DNA of 64,000 bases from Lantana camara. Its lineage: Eukaryota > Streptophyta > Magnoliopsida > Lamiales > Verbenaceae. Each line of letters opens with the position of its first letter. Position 1 is the first letter of the stretch. Below the pieces are notes generated by a model. The model did no database searches. It had not been told where the DNA came from and was given only the letters and a program-made list of their open reading frames with translations. Positions 21,061 through 32,493 of the stretch are shown here, piece after piece. The stretch covers positions 11,652,001-11,716,000 of the forward strand of contig CM074863.1 of assembly GCA_037501455.1 (NCBI GenBank). The letters run 5' to 3'. The position numbers and the translations under genes are program-made.

Positions 21061-22538
21061 GGTACAGACCCGTCATGGAAGCCGAGTCTACGGCGAAAAC
21101 GGCGAAGAGATCTTCCCTGATCTCAACACCCCCCAGAGGAAGCTTCCTGCCCCCTATGGTAGGGATAGCCGCGGTGGAGGCTGGTCCAAGCTTATGTAAC
21201 AGAGTGGTGCTCACAGAGGCGAATCTGACCGACTATATGGAGCAATGTAGGGCAGAAGGCCTTACCAGCAGCCAGGAAGAACATGGAGCTTAACATGTCA
21301 GCTCCCCCACGAGGAAGTCCACTTGCACTGACTCCGCAGAATATTGCGTATCCTACCGTTCAGGGGCCCTCTATCCTGATGTCGTATGCTGTCCCACAGC
21401 CCACCTACCAGCCTAGCTTCTGGGGATATCCACCTCTCACGTACAATCAGAACCAATACGCTCAGCCCCAAACCATCTACATTACACCGGCTCCTGGAGC
21501 CCAGCACCAGGTCCATCCTGGTGCTCAAGCTGAGGAAGGTTTTGATGACAATGACAACATTCCACGCCGGCGGGAGCCCGCGGGAAGAAGACAGGTTCAA
21601 GAGGAATAGAGGCCTTCTCAAGTCTACAGAAACATGTGGGAGGAAGACAGGGGGCGCGACATGTCACCGGCACGACGATTGAGATGAACAGGAATGCATC
21701 TGTTCCAAGGAACATCCCAGTGTTCGACCGCTTGGGGGCTAGGGTCCATCCTGATGCCTACTTGTGGGCAAACCGAGTACACTGGGTCGGCCCTAGCGAC
21801 TTTCGGAACCAGCTTCCCAGAAGAGGCCAACAACAACAGTAAAAACAGCAGCAGTACCTTCCCGACCCTGTACAGGGGTCGGAATATTTTGATCCGCAGG
21901 AGAAAGTATCCGCCCATATTCCCTGCGGGCAGGGCCAAGAGGCCAGGATGCCAGACGACCGAGACTATCACCCTCCCCAGCGTCAGGGGAGGGTATATCG
22001 TAGCAAGAGGGAGACAAGGTCCCACTTTTGTGATGCTATCATCGACGCAAGGGTGGTGGATAAAGTCCCCACCAATCTGCCCACCTATCACGGGAACATT
22101 GAACCCGTGAAGCATTTTTAAGTTTGACGCTTAGGTCAAACTCTACGGCCACAACAAGCTCATCTGGGCTAAGATCTTTGAAACCACGTTCAAGAGTCCA
22201 CCCAAGACTGGTTCGAGAGATTGGCCCCCCATAGCATCAATGATTATGCTCATGTGTTGACCCAAACACTTTACAAGGTTATCCGGCACAGAGATTGTGC
22301 CGACGAGCTCATCCTCCAGTCCCCGCAGAACATGGAGGAGGTCATGGCCATCGCTAGTCGTTTCATGCGCTTAGAGGAAGTAAAGTCAACCACCCAAGCG
22401 CACGCTCGAAGGAACGAAAGACGGGTATGCGAGCAGGCAGCTGATCGACACCCCCCGACCCAACCCCCTGAGGTCGGAGCCTCCCAGGCTCTCCAGTCGG
22501 ATGGAGCAGAGGCTTACGAGAGAGATGCCATAGGGTAG
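21061..22538 (+). pseudogene. gag remnant of the Tat-type element
   Basis: The frame opens at 21061 with an ATG and breaks repeatedly. Segments in different frames can be followed to 22538. The last part has the helical, capsid-like text F-M-R-L-E-E-V-K and A-D-E-L-I-L. No intact protein is encoded. Confidence 0.7.
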
Positions 22539-22965
22539 CGAAGTCAAGAAGGCTTACACTCCCCTAGTCTGCCCCATTGAAGAAATCTATGAGGTTATGG
22601 ATCGAGGGTTGCTCAAGATGCTTAAGCAGCTAAAAGAGACCAAGAAGGCTAAAGAATCTGGGAAGATAAGTGCCTACCATATGCAATTTGGGCACTGAAC
22701 TTCGGAGTGCATCTCCCTGAGAGAGGAGGTCTAAAGGCTGATCCAAGGGGGCTACCTGATGGAGTTCGTCAAGAAATTGGTCGAGCGAGCCCGCCAAGCT
22801 TTCGACCCAAGAGACTCCCCACCTCCTCGGAAAGAGCGCATGTCGCCCCTCGAAAAGCCTAAAGAAGGGAACCCCCACAATCTGCCTACCAATGAGATAT
22901 TCATAATAGCAGGGGACCCCAAAGGAGGAGATTCAAAAACCACTCGCAAGCGGTCACGGTGACAG

Positions 22966-23778
22966 GTGGGTCGAGAACTCTATGGGCCTAGAGAAGTGAT
23001 GCATGTCGAGCCAGACAAGGAGTGGCTGGAGCATGAGGTCTCCTTTAGTGATAGGGATTTTGTACCAGTGATGTCACGGGACGGCGGAATACCGAGTTGT
23101 CCGCTGGTAGTAACGCTAGATGTTGCAAACCACGCTGTACACAAAACCCTTATCGATAGTAGAAGCTCAACCAACATTATCTTTTACTCTACCTTGCAAA
23201 AAATGAACATCCATGATAAACTTGAATATGAACCAATCAAAACACCGCTAACAGGTTTCGGTGTATCGGAAGTCTACTCTAAGGGGCGAGTCAAGCTCGT
23301 CACCTCCATGGGAAAGCTGCCGAAAAGAGCCACTCATGCGATTGAATATTTGGTGGTCGAAATATTCTCTACTTACAACATCATTGTGGGGCGCCCCGCC
23401 CTGATAAGCTTCCGTACGGTGATCTCCGCATGTCACCAAACCGTCAAGTTACCGACTCCACATGGGATTGGGGAACTCAGGTGCAACATTCCAGAGTCAT
23501 GGAAATGCTATTCCATCTCTACGGAAAAGGTAAAGTTCCTCAACAAAACTATAGTCCCCTTGCTGAATGTTGATGACTTCCTAGATACGGAGCTGGCCGA
23601 CGCAGATGACCCCACAGCAGAGATGTGCTCCAAGCAGATGACTTCCACCAGTGCCAGGAAAAAGAGAAAGTTAGACGACGGAAAGATCGCGGCCGCTAGA
23701 GCCATTGTCCCCATCCAGCTGGTGCCTGACGACGAAGAAAAGACTACCAACATCGGAGCAAACCTGAAAGGTAAGTAG
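22966..23778 (+). pseudogene. Retroviral-type aspartic protease region
   Basis: An open frame of 270 residues. The active-site region reads L-I-D-S-R-S-S, where the family has D-S/T-G; the glycine is replaced by arginine. The protease is therefore probably inactive. It is followed by a stop, then the reverse transcriptase frame. Confidence 0.75.
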
Positions 23779-23784
23779 CAGTGC

Positions 23785-25638
23785 ATGCTCATTGAATTAT
23801 TGCGAGAGAACGCAGATGTGTTTGCCTGGAAAGCCTCAGACTTGGTGGGGGTCGACCCAAAAGTCATTGAACATCACTTAAATATCGATCCAAGTTTTCG
23901 ACCCATCAAGCAAAGGTTAAGAGCACATAGCGACGAGCGCAACGAGATAATCGAGCAAGAAGTCAACAAGCTCCTAGATGTTGGGTATATCACACTAACT
24001 AAATATGTCGATTGGCTCTTCAACGTTGTTCTGGTTGCCAAAATGGGGAAAAAATGGTGAATGTGTAACAACTTCATGGATTTGAACAAGGTATGCCCCA
24101 AATATCTCTATCCTCTTCCGCGGATTGATCAACTGGTCGATTCAACCGCCGGTTGTGAGCTCTTAAGCATGATGGATGTCTTCCAAGACTACTATCAAAT
24201 ATTCATGGCACAAGAGGATAAGAAGAAGACTGCATTCATCGTGGTCAAGGGTATATACTGTTTTAAGGTCATGTCGTTCGGATTGAAGAATGTTGGGGTC
24301 ACCTATCAGAGGCTGGTAAATAAAGTTTTTGAAGACGAAATTGGAAAAATAATGGACGTATACGTTGACGACATGATTGTAAAAAACGAGAAAGCGGAGA
24401 TGCATCTAGAGGATCAGGGTCGAACTTTCGGCCTACTGAGCAAATACAGGATGAAGCTGAACCCGAACAAGTGCTCATTCGGCATGGAGGAGGGAAAGTT
24501 CCTGGGCTATATTGTCAGTCGGATGGGGATTAAAGCCAACCCAGAAAAGATCCTAGCACTAAAAAGCATCAACAGGCCCCACACGATCAGAGACGTCCAG
24601 CGTCTGGTGGGTCGAATCATCTCCTTAAACAGGTTCATCTCTCGCTCTTCTGAGAAAAACCTTCCGTTCTTTAAAATTCTTCATAATATTAAGAAATTTG
24701 AATGAGCTGAGGAATGTGATGAGGCCTTTAAAAGGCTCAAAGAATAACTTGTCTCCCCTCCCTTATTAGCTAAACCAATTGCAGGGAAAACCATGTACGT
24801 GTATTCGGTCGTTACTGAAGAGGTAGTCAGCTCAGTGCTGGTCGCCTTGCGCGAATGGAAGCATATGTCAGTCTACTATGTGAGCAAGATATTGCGTGGC
24901 GTGAAAACGCGCTACTTGGAAATTGAGAAGTTCGCTCTGGCACTCGTACGCACTTCCAGAAAGCTAAAGCCCTATTTCCAGTCCCATTCGATTGTGGTCC
25001 TCACAGACCAAGATTTGCGCCAATTCCTAGAGAAGCCTGATGTTGCAGGAAGAATAGTAAAATGGGCAATAGAGTTGAGCCAGTTTGAGATCAGCTACCA
25101 GCCTAGGGCCGCGTACCAAGCCCAAATCCTCGTGGACTTCCTCATTGAGAAAGACGATCCAGACAAGCAGACCACACGCTCGGTGTTGTGGACTGTGTCG
25201 GTCGATGTCTCCTCAACCTCTCAAGGAGGGGGCGTGGGGATATCCCTGATAAGTATAGAGGGTCAAGAGCTTGACTTCGCTATCTCCTTAGATTTCCCGG
25301 CTACCAACAATGAAGCAGAGTATGAGACGCTTATCGCAGGCCTCAAAATCGCCAAGGATTATGGGATTGAGAGTATCTCAGTGATCACGGATTCGCAACT
25401 GGTATCAAACCAGGTTGAGGGCTCCTATGAGGCGCGAGAAGACTCAATGATCAGATACCTAGCCAAAGTCAGATCCCTGGTGTCAGGGTTCAAAGAGTTC
25501 GAGCTGCAGCAGGTGCCTCGAGAAGAGAATGCACGAGCGAATGCCTTGTCCAAGTTCGCAAACGGGATGAGAGGCTCCAAGGACCAGAATATCACTTACC
25601 TTTTAAGCAAAGGTCGAGTGATTGACGGAGAAACATAA
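23785..25638 (+). pseudogene. Reverse transcriptase plus dual RNase H
   Basis: The reverse transcriptase starts near 23785 and has the catalytic Y-V-D-D-M at 24361-24375. In-frame stops occur at 24058 (TGA), 24703 (TGA) and a TAA just downstream. The first RNase H (T-D-Q-D-L-R-Q-F-L) lies in 24793-25150. A second RNase H-like domain follows, with V-D-V-S-S, N-N-E-A-E-Y-E-T and T-D-S-Q-L-V. Two of the three stops look like C-to-T or G-to-A changes. Confidence 0.85.
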
Positions 25639-25845
25639 ATGGTGTGCTCAATCGACCCAGCTGAACCTTGCTGGCTCGATGAGATCATACTGTACCTCAA
25701 AGAGGAGTCCTGCCAACCGATAGGAATGCAGCAAGGCGCCTCAGATATAAGGCAACGAGTTATTCTCTTGACTCGGAAGGAAGGTTGTACAAGAGAGCAT
25801 ACATGGGGGCTAACAAAGAGATGTCTCCACCCATCCCAAGCTTAG

Positions 25846-26023
25846 AACGTTCTTGATGAAATCCATAGCGGACAATACGAGAACCATGCGGGCAGTCGAT
25901 CCTTAGCAAAGAAGGTTTCGAGGAGCGGGTTTTATTGGCCCACCTTTAATGAAGATGCTAAGGAAAACGCCCGCAAATGCGTAAACTGTCAAAAACACGC
26001 CAATATTCCGTACCAACACCCTG
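25846..26023 (+). pseudogene. Integrase zinc-finger remnant
   Basis: H-S-G-Q-Y-E-N-H-A-G followed by C-V-N-C gives the H-H-C-C finger, with F-Y-W-P between. The frame stops abruptly at 26023, where 3' LTR sequence begins; the catalytic core is absent. Confidence 0.8.
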
Positions 26024-27696
26024 CGGGAGCTATGACTAGGCTCCACGTGTCCTCACCGCATAGGGAGGGGCGAGTCAGGTGAACCCTCACATTCAACCCA
26101 GTCATCATTTCTCTTAAGCCAGCACTTGGTCCCCCGCAAGGGAAGGCAACTGTACTTGCTGCGAAGGGAGCATCTCGACCCAGAGGGTCTCTCGATCACG
26201 AGGCTCTCGATCCAGGTACTAGATCGACTTACGCACTACAGTACAGGCGCATTAAATGCTGGTACCACCCACCGCAGGCCGCATTAATTGCGTCTCTGCA
26301 AGAGCAGGTGAACAATGCTTTAGCCGTAAAGAACTGTTCCGACTACAGACGGTCTCTCTCTCTCAGAGCAGACCAGATCCACACCTTTCTGATGGTGTAC
26401 TTGCACGCACCAAAGCCTTCTCCTTGCTATATAAACCCTACCCCATCACTCATAATGGTAAGCTTTCCTTTACACTATAAGAAGGTCTTTACTTTACTAG
26501 TTTGTTATCCATTGGAAATGGGTTATTTTTTTGAAAAATCTTGGTTATTTTACCATGTGAGGTCTTTACTTTGAGATGCTAACATTTTGCTTAAATAGCC
26601 AAATAATGTCATGCTTTACCTTACTAGATTAGAAACCATTAGTTTGTGGTGTAATTGACATCTCTGCCCTTATATTGTTTTGCGTGCCGCACGGTCCTTT
26701 TTTCCCATTTCTTGACTACTACATAATTTCTGCCCAATTATTATAATGTACCATTTTCATTTCAACTATGCTCACGATTAGGCAGCAGAAGAGACACGGA
26801 CCAGAAATTACATTTGGTAACATTTCACCCAATATGAAGAGGATTAAATTCTTGAATGAAAAATAAGAGTCCCACACTCTCACCGCCGACTTTACCCGCA
26901 ACGCCTCCTCATCGCCACCGCTGCCTTCGTCCCCCAGCCACCGGCATCTCCTCCGTGAGCCATCACCACGGCCTCCGGTTTTTGATTTAGCTCAATTTCT
27001 GAAGTCTGATTTTGAATTTTCTTTTGTAAACATGTATTTGCACACGGAGAAAATTCCGGCAACAGCTCCTCCACTGCTGCCCTCCCTACTCGAGCTCCTC
27101 CTGCGCAGAAACCCTCTTTCCCCTCAGTAATTGGTTTGAATATGGAAAATATATGACTTGGTGGGAATGATTCTATCTACTCAGAATGATATATCTACTC
27201 GGGTTTCTTAAAATGGTGGGAATGATTCATCGGGAAGGACGACGGAAACGGAAGTAATTTTACCTGATATAGAGGGTGTAATGGTAAAATTATTCAATCC
27301 TTTCTCACCAGCTTAAATAGCAACAGCCATTTTGGCTGGCAATTATCTCCCCCCAATTCTTGATTTGTCCCGGGGCTCCATGAAAATGCAAGTTTGTCTA
27401 TCTTTCAAAGTAAAGACTAAAAAGTGGGGGTTTATATAACCAACAAGGCCATTTCCACCAAAGTAAAGAGCTTCTAAGTGCTAACTACCTTCGCATTATC
27501 GACCCAGACCACTGTCTGACTTGAGCGTCGGAGAGTCAAAACGGATCCAACCCCCATATTCCCCGTTCTGGCCTTTTAGCTCATGTTTGTTTCTTCATCT
27601 CAGAAAGCATCAAAGTAGCCTCATGCAAATAAATATCTTGGGTGATTGGGAGTTCAAGTCTGCCGTTCCGTACATAGTCAGATTTCGACACCATCA
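26024..27696 (+). repeat. 3' LTR of the Tat-type element, MITE-interrupted
   Basis: Similarity to the 5' LTR begins at the shared CGGGAG (26024-26029), so about 15 bp of the LTR start is missing. TATATAAA is at 26429-26436. The segment 26481-27474 is foreign. It also lacks about 40 bp found near 20535-20575 of the 5' LTR. The end is CACCATCA at 27696. Confidence 0.85.
26481..27474. mobile_element. PIF/Harbinger-like element inside the 3' LTR
   Basis: The termini are GAAGGTCTTTACTTT and, inverted, GAAGCTCTTTACTTT. TAA is duplicated at 26478-26480 and 27475-27477. The 5' LTR shows the empty site, so both borders are confirmed. No transposase frame is evident. Confidence 0.85.
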
Positions 27697-27701
27697 AACT
27701 C

Positions 27702-28736
27702 CACACCCTCAATACATACATATATATATATTTGTTTCAAAAAATAAAAAAGGAAATGGGTAAAACACAAAAATAGCAATGCATGGCAGATTGCAGAGGG
27801 GATGATAAACACACATGCGGGTGTGGGCTATAGTGAGTAGTAATGATAGAGACACAAAGTAAGAGTATGCATAAGCGAGATCAAATAACAGACAAAATAG
27901 CAACTCAAAATCTCTCTCCTCTCTCTCATTTATTAGTTGTGGTGCATAAGCAGTCTTTCTCTCTGTCTGTCCATGGTAGAGGGCTGCAGAACCTGCAAAC
28001 TGAGCTTGCTGACTGCTTACTGGGGACATACCGTGCTTTACCATTACTTTTCAGGTTTCATCATATACTCTTTTTTATTTTTTGTTCTTTACATAAAAAC
28101 ACTATAAAGATCACATCCTTTTTAATTTTCTTTCTTCGTAATAATAACTCAATATTAAAAAAATCTGTTCAGTTTTGTTTGCTTTTCTGCTGCTACAAGC
28201 TTCACGTATCCCGAGGATGGCATATGACTCTGTTCATTCTTGAATATGGAATATGACTGTTCATCTTACGCCAATGACACATTCTGGGAATTCTCAAAGT
28301 TATACACCCTCCACTCCACTGTAATTTTTCTTCAATGCTTTTATTTACTAAAAGATTGCTTCTTTCTGGTGACATGCAATGCTTCATTAATGTTACCTCA
28401 TTAATATGAGCAGCACCAGGGCACCATCAAAAGTGCTTTTTTCAACTGCCCCTTGAGTACTAGCTATCACCTAACAACCATCCTTTGTAAGGATATTGAA
28501 TTCACTTATTAGAAAATGTGAAATAGATTATTATTTGCGTGCATCTGAGATAAAACTTTTAATTCACCTTTTTAAGAAGGTTAAATTAGGCTGCATTTGA
28601 TTAAACTATCAGAAGATGATGATATGAAATATGAGGGAAAAGAAGGGCTAAAATCCCACTAATGGGAAGCCTATGATGAACAGATATTATTGAAGATAAA
28701 AGTTGGAGCCAAGAACTTGATCATCTTCCTACAATA
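27702..28736. other. Intergenic and AGO7 3'UTR
   Basis: Mixed AT-rich DNA with CT-rich runs near 27900. The part adjoining 28737 should be the AGO7 3'UTR. No other gene is supported. Confidence 0.5.
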
Positions 28737-31700
28737 TCAGCAGTAAAACATCAGCTTCCTAATGTTCTCACTAAGTTTAGGCAATGGCATTGCCTTAGGC
28801 TGCGAAGGCCGCGAAACAGCACAATTTAAACCGCTGGAATCCGATCGATCAAGGTATAATCTCCCTCTATACGCAGCAAGATGCGCGTAATAAGCCGGAG
28901 GCACCAAAGATATAGGCTTTGTACACCTGACAAATGTGTAGCAAAGATTGTACACCAACTTCTGCACTTCATCAGAAGTGAATCCATTCTCATCCCACAA
29001 AACATGATAATGAATCGGCCTGCTCGTTCCCTTCACCCCGAAATGGCTGCACAGATAGAAGTCGAATTCCTTAGGATGAGTGATCACATTATCCACCACT
29101 GTACCGGGAGGGACATTTTCGTCCGAGAAGTTCTTCAAATCGCTCTCGCATGGAAATAATCTGGTGTGGTGCCTCTTCTGCACCACCACGAAAGTGATTG
29201 GTGGGTTGTACCCTGGGAATTTCGAACAACCCTCACGTACTCCTTGCAGTTCCTCCTCCAATACTTTGTAGAACTGAGTTTCGCTAACTCCATCTCGGAA
29301 AAAGATTATTCTTTTAGGAAGTTGGGAGAGTTCTTGGTAGAAGTCGTCCAGTATTTCTTGGACCATTGCACTGAGATCTTGGATGATCTCTTCGCGGTGA
29401 GTTTGAGACCTCATCCTCGAGACATATTTGTTTGCAGCCGGCCAGTTCACGCTCCCGACCACAGCAGCAACAGATGGACTAGAATCATCCAACGGATGAG
29501 GGTGCGTGACATCGGCTCCCATGAAGATCACTGGATTAGTGTCGCTGAATAGCCTCGGGATTTGAGAAGGCAATGAGTTGTATAGAGCAACCGTGCATCC
29601 GCCAATTTTGGCATTGATTTTAAGGGCTAAATTTGCAAGAAACTGTGAGGTGAGCTTAGCAAGATTTGGATACAAACAACATTGGCTTACTATTCCAATG
29701 CTTGTTTCAGCAATTCGTTTCAGGTCCCCGTATCCTCTGTGTTTCTTCTCCATAACACAGATGAGGAGCTGGAGATTGTTTGGGGGAGATTTGTGAATTC
29801 TCTTGAGTTTTGATTCTAAGAGCTTTGGATTCCCGAGAACGTGCATCGGCTCGAAGAGAGGTGGAACCATGGTGTTCCTATTGAGAAAAATGCCTAGTTG
29901 TTCACATCTTTGGCACAGCTGGTTTATGAATTTTGGTATGGTGGATTTCTGATCTGGGCTTCCACCAAAGCTTATTATTGCCCATTTATCGACACGAGTG
30001 CCTTCGAAGACATGGCTATCTAGAAGGTTCCACTGCCGATCACGCCGGGAAGGAGTCAGATTTCTTATATGACCACCATTTCCAAGCTTAAGCTTTGGAG
30101 GCTGAAGAATTCTCCCACTCAATTTTGTCATTTCTTTTGAAATTTCAAGCTTAAATTCTCTTCCTTGATCTCCACTGTCAGAAAGCAGAAATCTTGATCA
30201 ATCTTCAGAAACCAAAAAAAGAAAACACACAAGTATGAAAAAAATGCTAGTGAAAGTTTTAAGTTATTACCTCGTTGGTCCAGCTGGTCCTTCCATAACT
30301 CTATCAATGATGGCCTTACGTTCTCTCGGCTTTTGACAGCCCATTTTGAGTATTTTTACAGTCTGATCTTCCGACAGTTTTCCGAGAAACTTTTGCCCTT
30401 CACAAATTACACAAAGCTCCATAGGTAGATAACAAGGTTTCCTCCTACTAATCTGCAAACAAGGCAAATTTCTATACTGCACATCATAATCATAGTGATC
30501 CTTAAAATACACAACAAGTCTCAAGTTCGTCCCGTCCCTATCCGGAAACCAAATATTTTCTGTAACTTCCTCAGTTAGCCCATAAACTCGATATCTTTGA
30601 ACGGTTTCTCTATGGCAAACAAAGATCCTCATGTTCTTCAATGCTTTCTCTACTTCTTTCCTCTCTTGGCCCGTCAAAGTTCTAGTCTTTTCATCAGAAA
30701 TATCATGCAAAAACCCGAGGCGTTTTTGCAAATAAGGAATAACACCAATACTCTCATGGAAAGCTGTTACCGAATAATCCACATTAAGAACAAGGCCTTG
30801 TTGTGTTGGCCTTAAGCTCTGAAAAAATCCTCCAACTGCAACAGCTCCTCCACCAATCTCCTTTGCACCTCCCATTAAACTAGAATAAAAAGATCTTCCA
30901 GAAGACAAACACTTCTCTGTTGGATTCTCCCTCAAAACAACATCTAATGCATGGATATACTCTTGTGGGAGATTACTGCAATCATCTCCTAACTTGTTCG
31001 AGTAGCTACTTGAGATTTTCCCATCAAACTTCGAGACAAGCTTGATTTTCACATGAAAAAGCTTGTGCCTTTGATGGTTTTCATGCTTGTCAATGGATAT
31101 TGGGAGGTTTATGTACAGCTCAAAGCGGTCATCTTGGAATTCAATAGGGCTGTATATAGTCCTTCTACCATCATAAACCGGATGAGCACCACATAAGGCT
31201 GATGAATTATTTTCAAAAAGTTTTTGCTTGATCATTCTTGAGATTTCCTTTGATGGATTTGGATCTATTTCAATGTCGTAATGGAAGATCTTTTGTGACG
31301 GATCAAACTTGACTAAGAAATGATTAGCAAGAAGGATAATGGGTTTTCCTTCAACCCCACCAGAATCAGGTCTTCTAGCAACTGGAAATGATTTTGGCTT
31401 TCTTGCATCAGTAATCTTTCTATCATTTTCCTTGTCAAATGGCAGGCAAACTTTCTTCTCAACATCTGACCAAAATACTTAGGTTAATTTATTACCTTCT
31501 AATACTCCTAGTTCATCATAAGAAAACAATGTATAGCTTCTTCACCAAGGTTACAATATAAAGAAATGATTTTTAATCATGTCACATCTCAAAACTAACC
31601 AAAGCAATGATTTCCACTCACAATTTGAACAGTTAATAGCATGGGCAATCAGTATTTACTCACCAAAGCAACATGCAAACAGATAAACTCCAAAAACAAG

Positions 31701-32153
31701 CAAATTAAAAAGAATTAGAAAAAACAAACAAGAGGGTTTCATCTTTAATCCTCAAATTAAAATAAAATCACCTTGCGCAACTGGGAAATCTTCAAACTGA
31801 GAATCAGAGGAAGTGGGAAGAAGATGATTATTGTGCTTCCTCGAGGTTTTCTTGAAATGGGGTTTTGATCCGAGCCTCTGGTTCGGAAGCAGGGGTGGAG
31901 TTACAGTAAGCTGAAGAGGTATGCTTTGAGGCAGAGGCAGTAAAGCAGGGAAAGTCTGGTATGGATTTGCATAGCCAAAACCGAAACCGAAGCCATAGCC
32001 ATAGCCATAACCATAACCAAGCCTGTAAGAATTGTGCAGCAACTGATGGTGGTACTGATACTGATACTGATAGCCATAACCAGTTCCATTCCCTCTAAAA
32101 CTAGTTGCTTTTGGAGTGCATTTTCTGCTTGTATTGGACTCTTGCTCCTCCAT
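28737..32153 (-). CDS. AGO7: ARGONAUTE 7, small-RNA-guided slicer
   Basis: AGO7 binds miR390, cuts TAS3 RNA and so starts trans-acting siRNAs that control leaf polarity and phase change. Exons are 32153-31772, 31465-30271 and 30174-28737; both introns are GT-AG, and the spliced frame is exactly 1005 codons (1004 residues; Arabidopsis about 990). The N-terminus has an aromatic low-complexity tract at residues 25-65. PAZ follows roughly in the region 300-420, then MID and PIWI. Catalytic residues are visible: D747 in G-A-D-V-T-H-P, D820 in F-F-R-D-G-V-S, and the R-P-x-H-Y-H motif at 911-916. The protein ends in L-M-F-Y-C. The C-terminal K-L-S-E-N and the overall text match AGO7 rather than AGO1, AGO2 or AGO10. 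The gene order after AT1G69420 and AT1G69430 relatives agrees. Confidence 0.97.
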
Positions 32154-32206
32154 AACTTATTTTGAGATATGAAACAGAGCTCTCCGGCAAAAGGGCCTAT
32201 TTGCAT
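31901..32206 (-). other. Overlapping upstream open reading frame on AGO7
   Basis: An ATG at 32206, 53 bases before the AGO7 ATG and in another frame, opens 101 codons that run past the AGO7 start to 31901. Its context is weak (T at -3, C at +4). The AGO7 ATG has G at -3 and G at +4. If the leader starts near 32455, ribosomes would meet this ATG first. Confidence 0.45.
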
Positions 32207-32480
32207 GAAAGAGAAAAGCGAGTTATACAAAGCAGAAACAGTAGTTAATGACAAACGCAGAGACTGAGATATTACTTTTTTAGCAGATTTAAAGCAGGAA
32301 TTTTATGCTGGTTAATACTAATGTTCAGGAGGTCAAAGGTGGGACCTTTTCTATCCTTGTAGGAAAACAAGAAATTGAAAAAAGAACTTAAAAAAGAATA
32401 AAGCTTTCTCTCTTCAAGAACATCATTGTTCCATTTGCAAATTTACACTTGGTTTGCGCTGTGCTTTGAGTCATCAACAC

Positions 32481-32493
32481 TGTATATATAAAG
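32481..32493 (-). promoter_or_regulatory. Putative AGO7 TATA box
   Basis: TTTATATATACA on the minus strand, about 330 bp upstream of the ATG. It would place transcription start near 32455 and give a leader of about 300 bp. Inferred from position and sequence only. Confidence 0.45.

Larger units (their letters stand above)
20261..27696 (+). mobile_element. Decayed Ty3/gypsy Tat-lineage LTR retrotransposon
   Basis: It is bounded by LTRs that start TG and end CA, with flanking AACCC (20256-20260) and AACTC (27697-27701), a 4 of 5 match. Order: 5' LTR, primer-site-like TTGGCGTCGTCTGTGGGA just after 20980, gag, protease, reverse transcriptase with Y-V-D-D, RNase H, a second RNase H-like domain, and an integrase zinc finger cut off by the 3' LTR. 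A second RNase H is typical of the Tat clade. Frameshifts, internal stops and the missing integrase core make it inactive. A 994-bp MITE sits in the 3' LTR. Confidence 0.88.
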
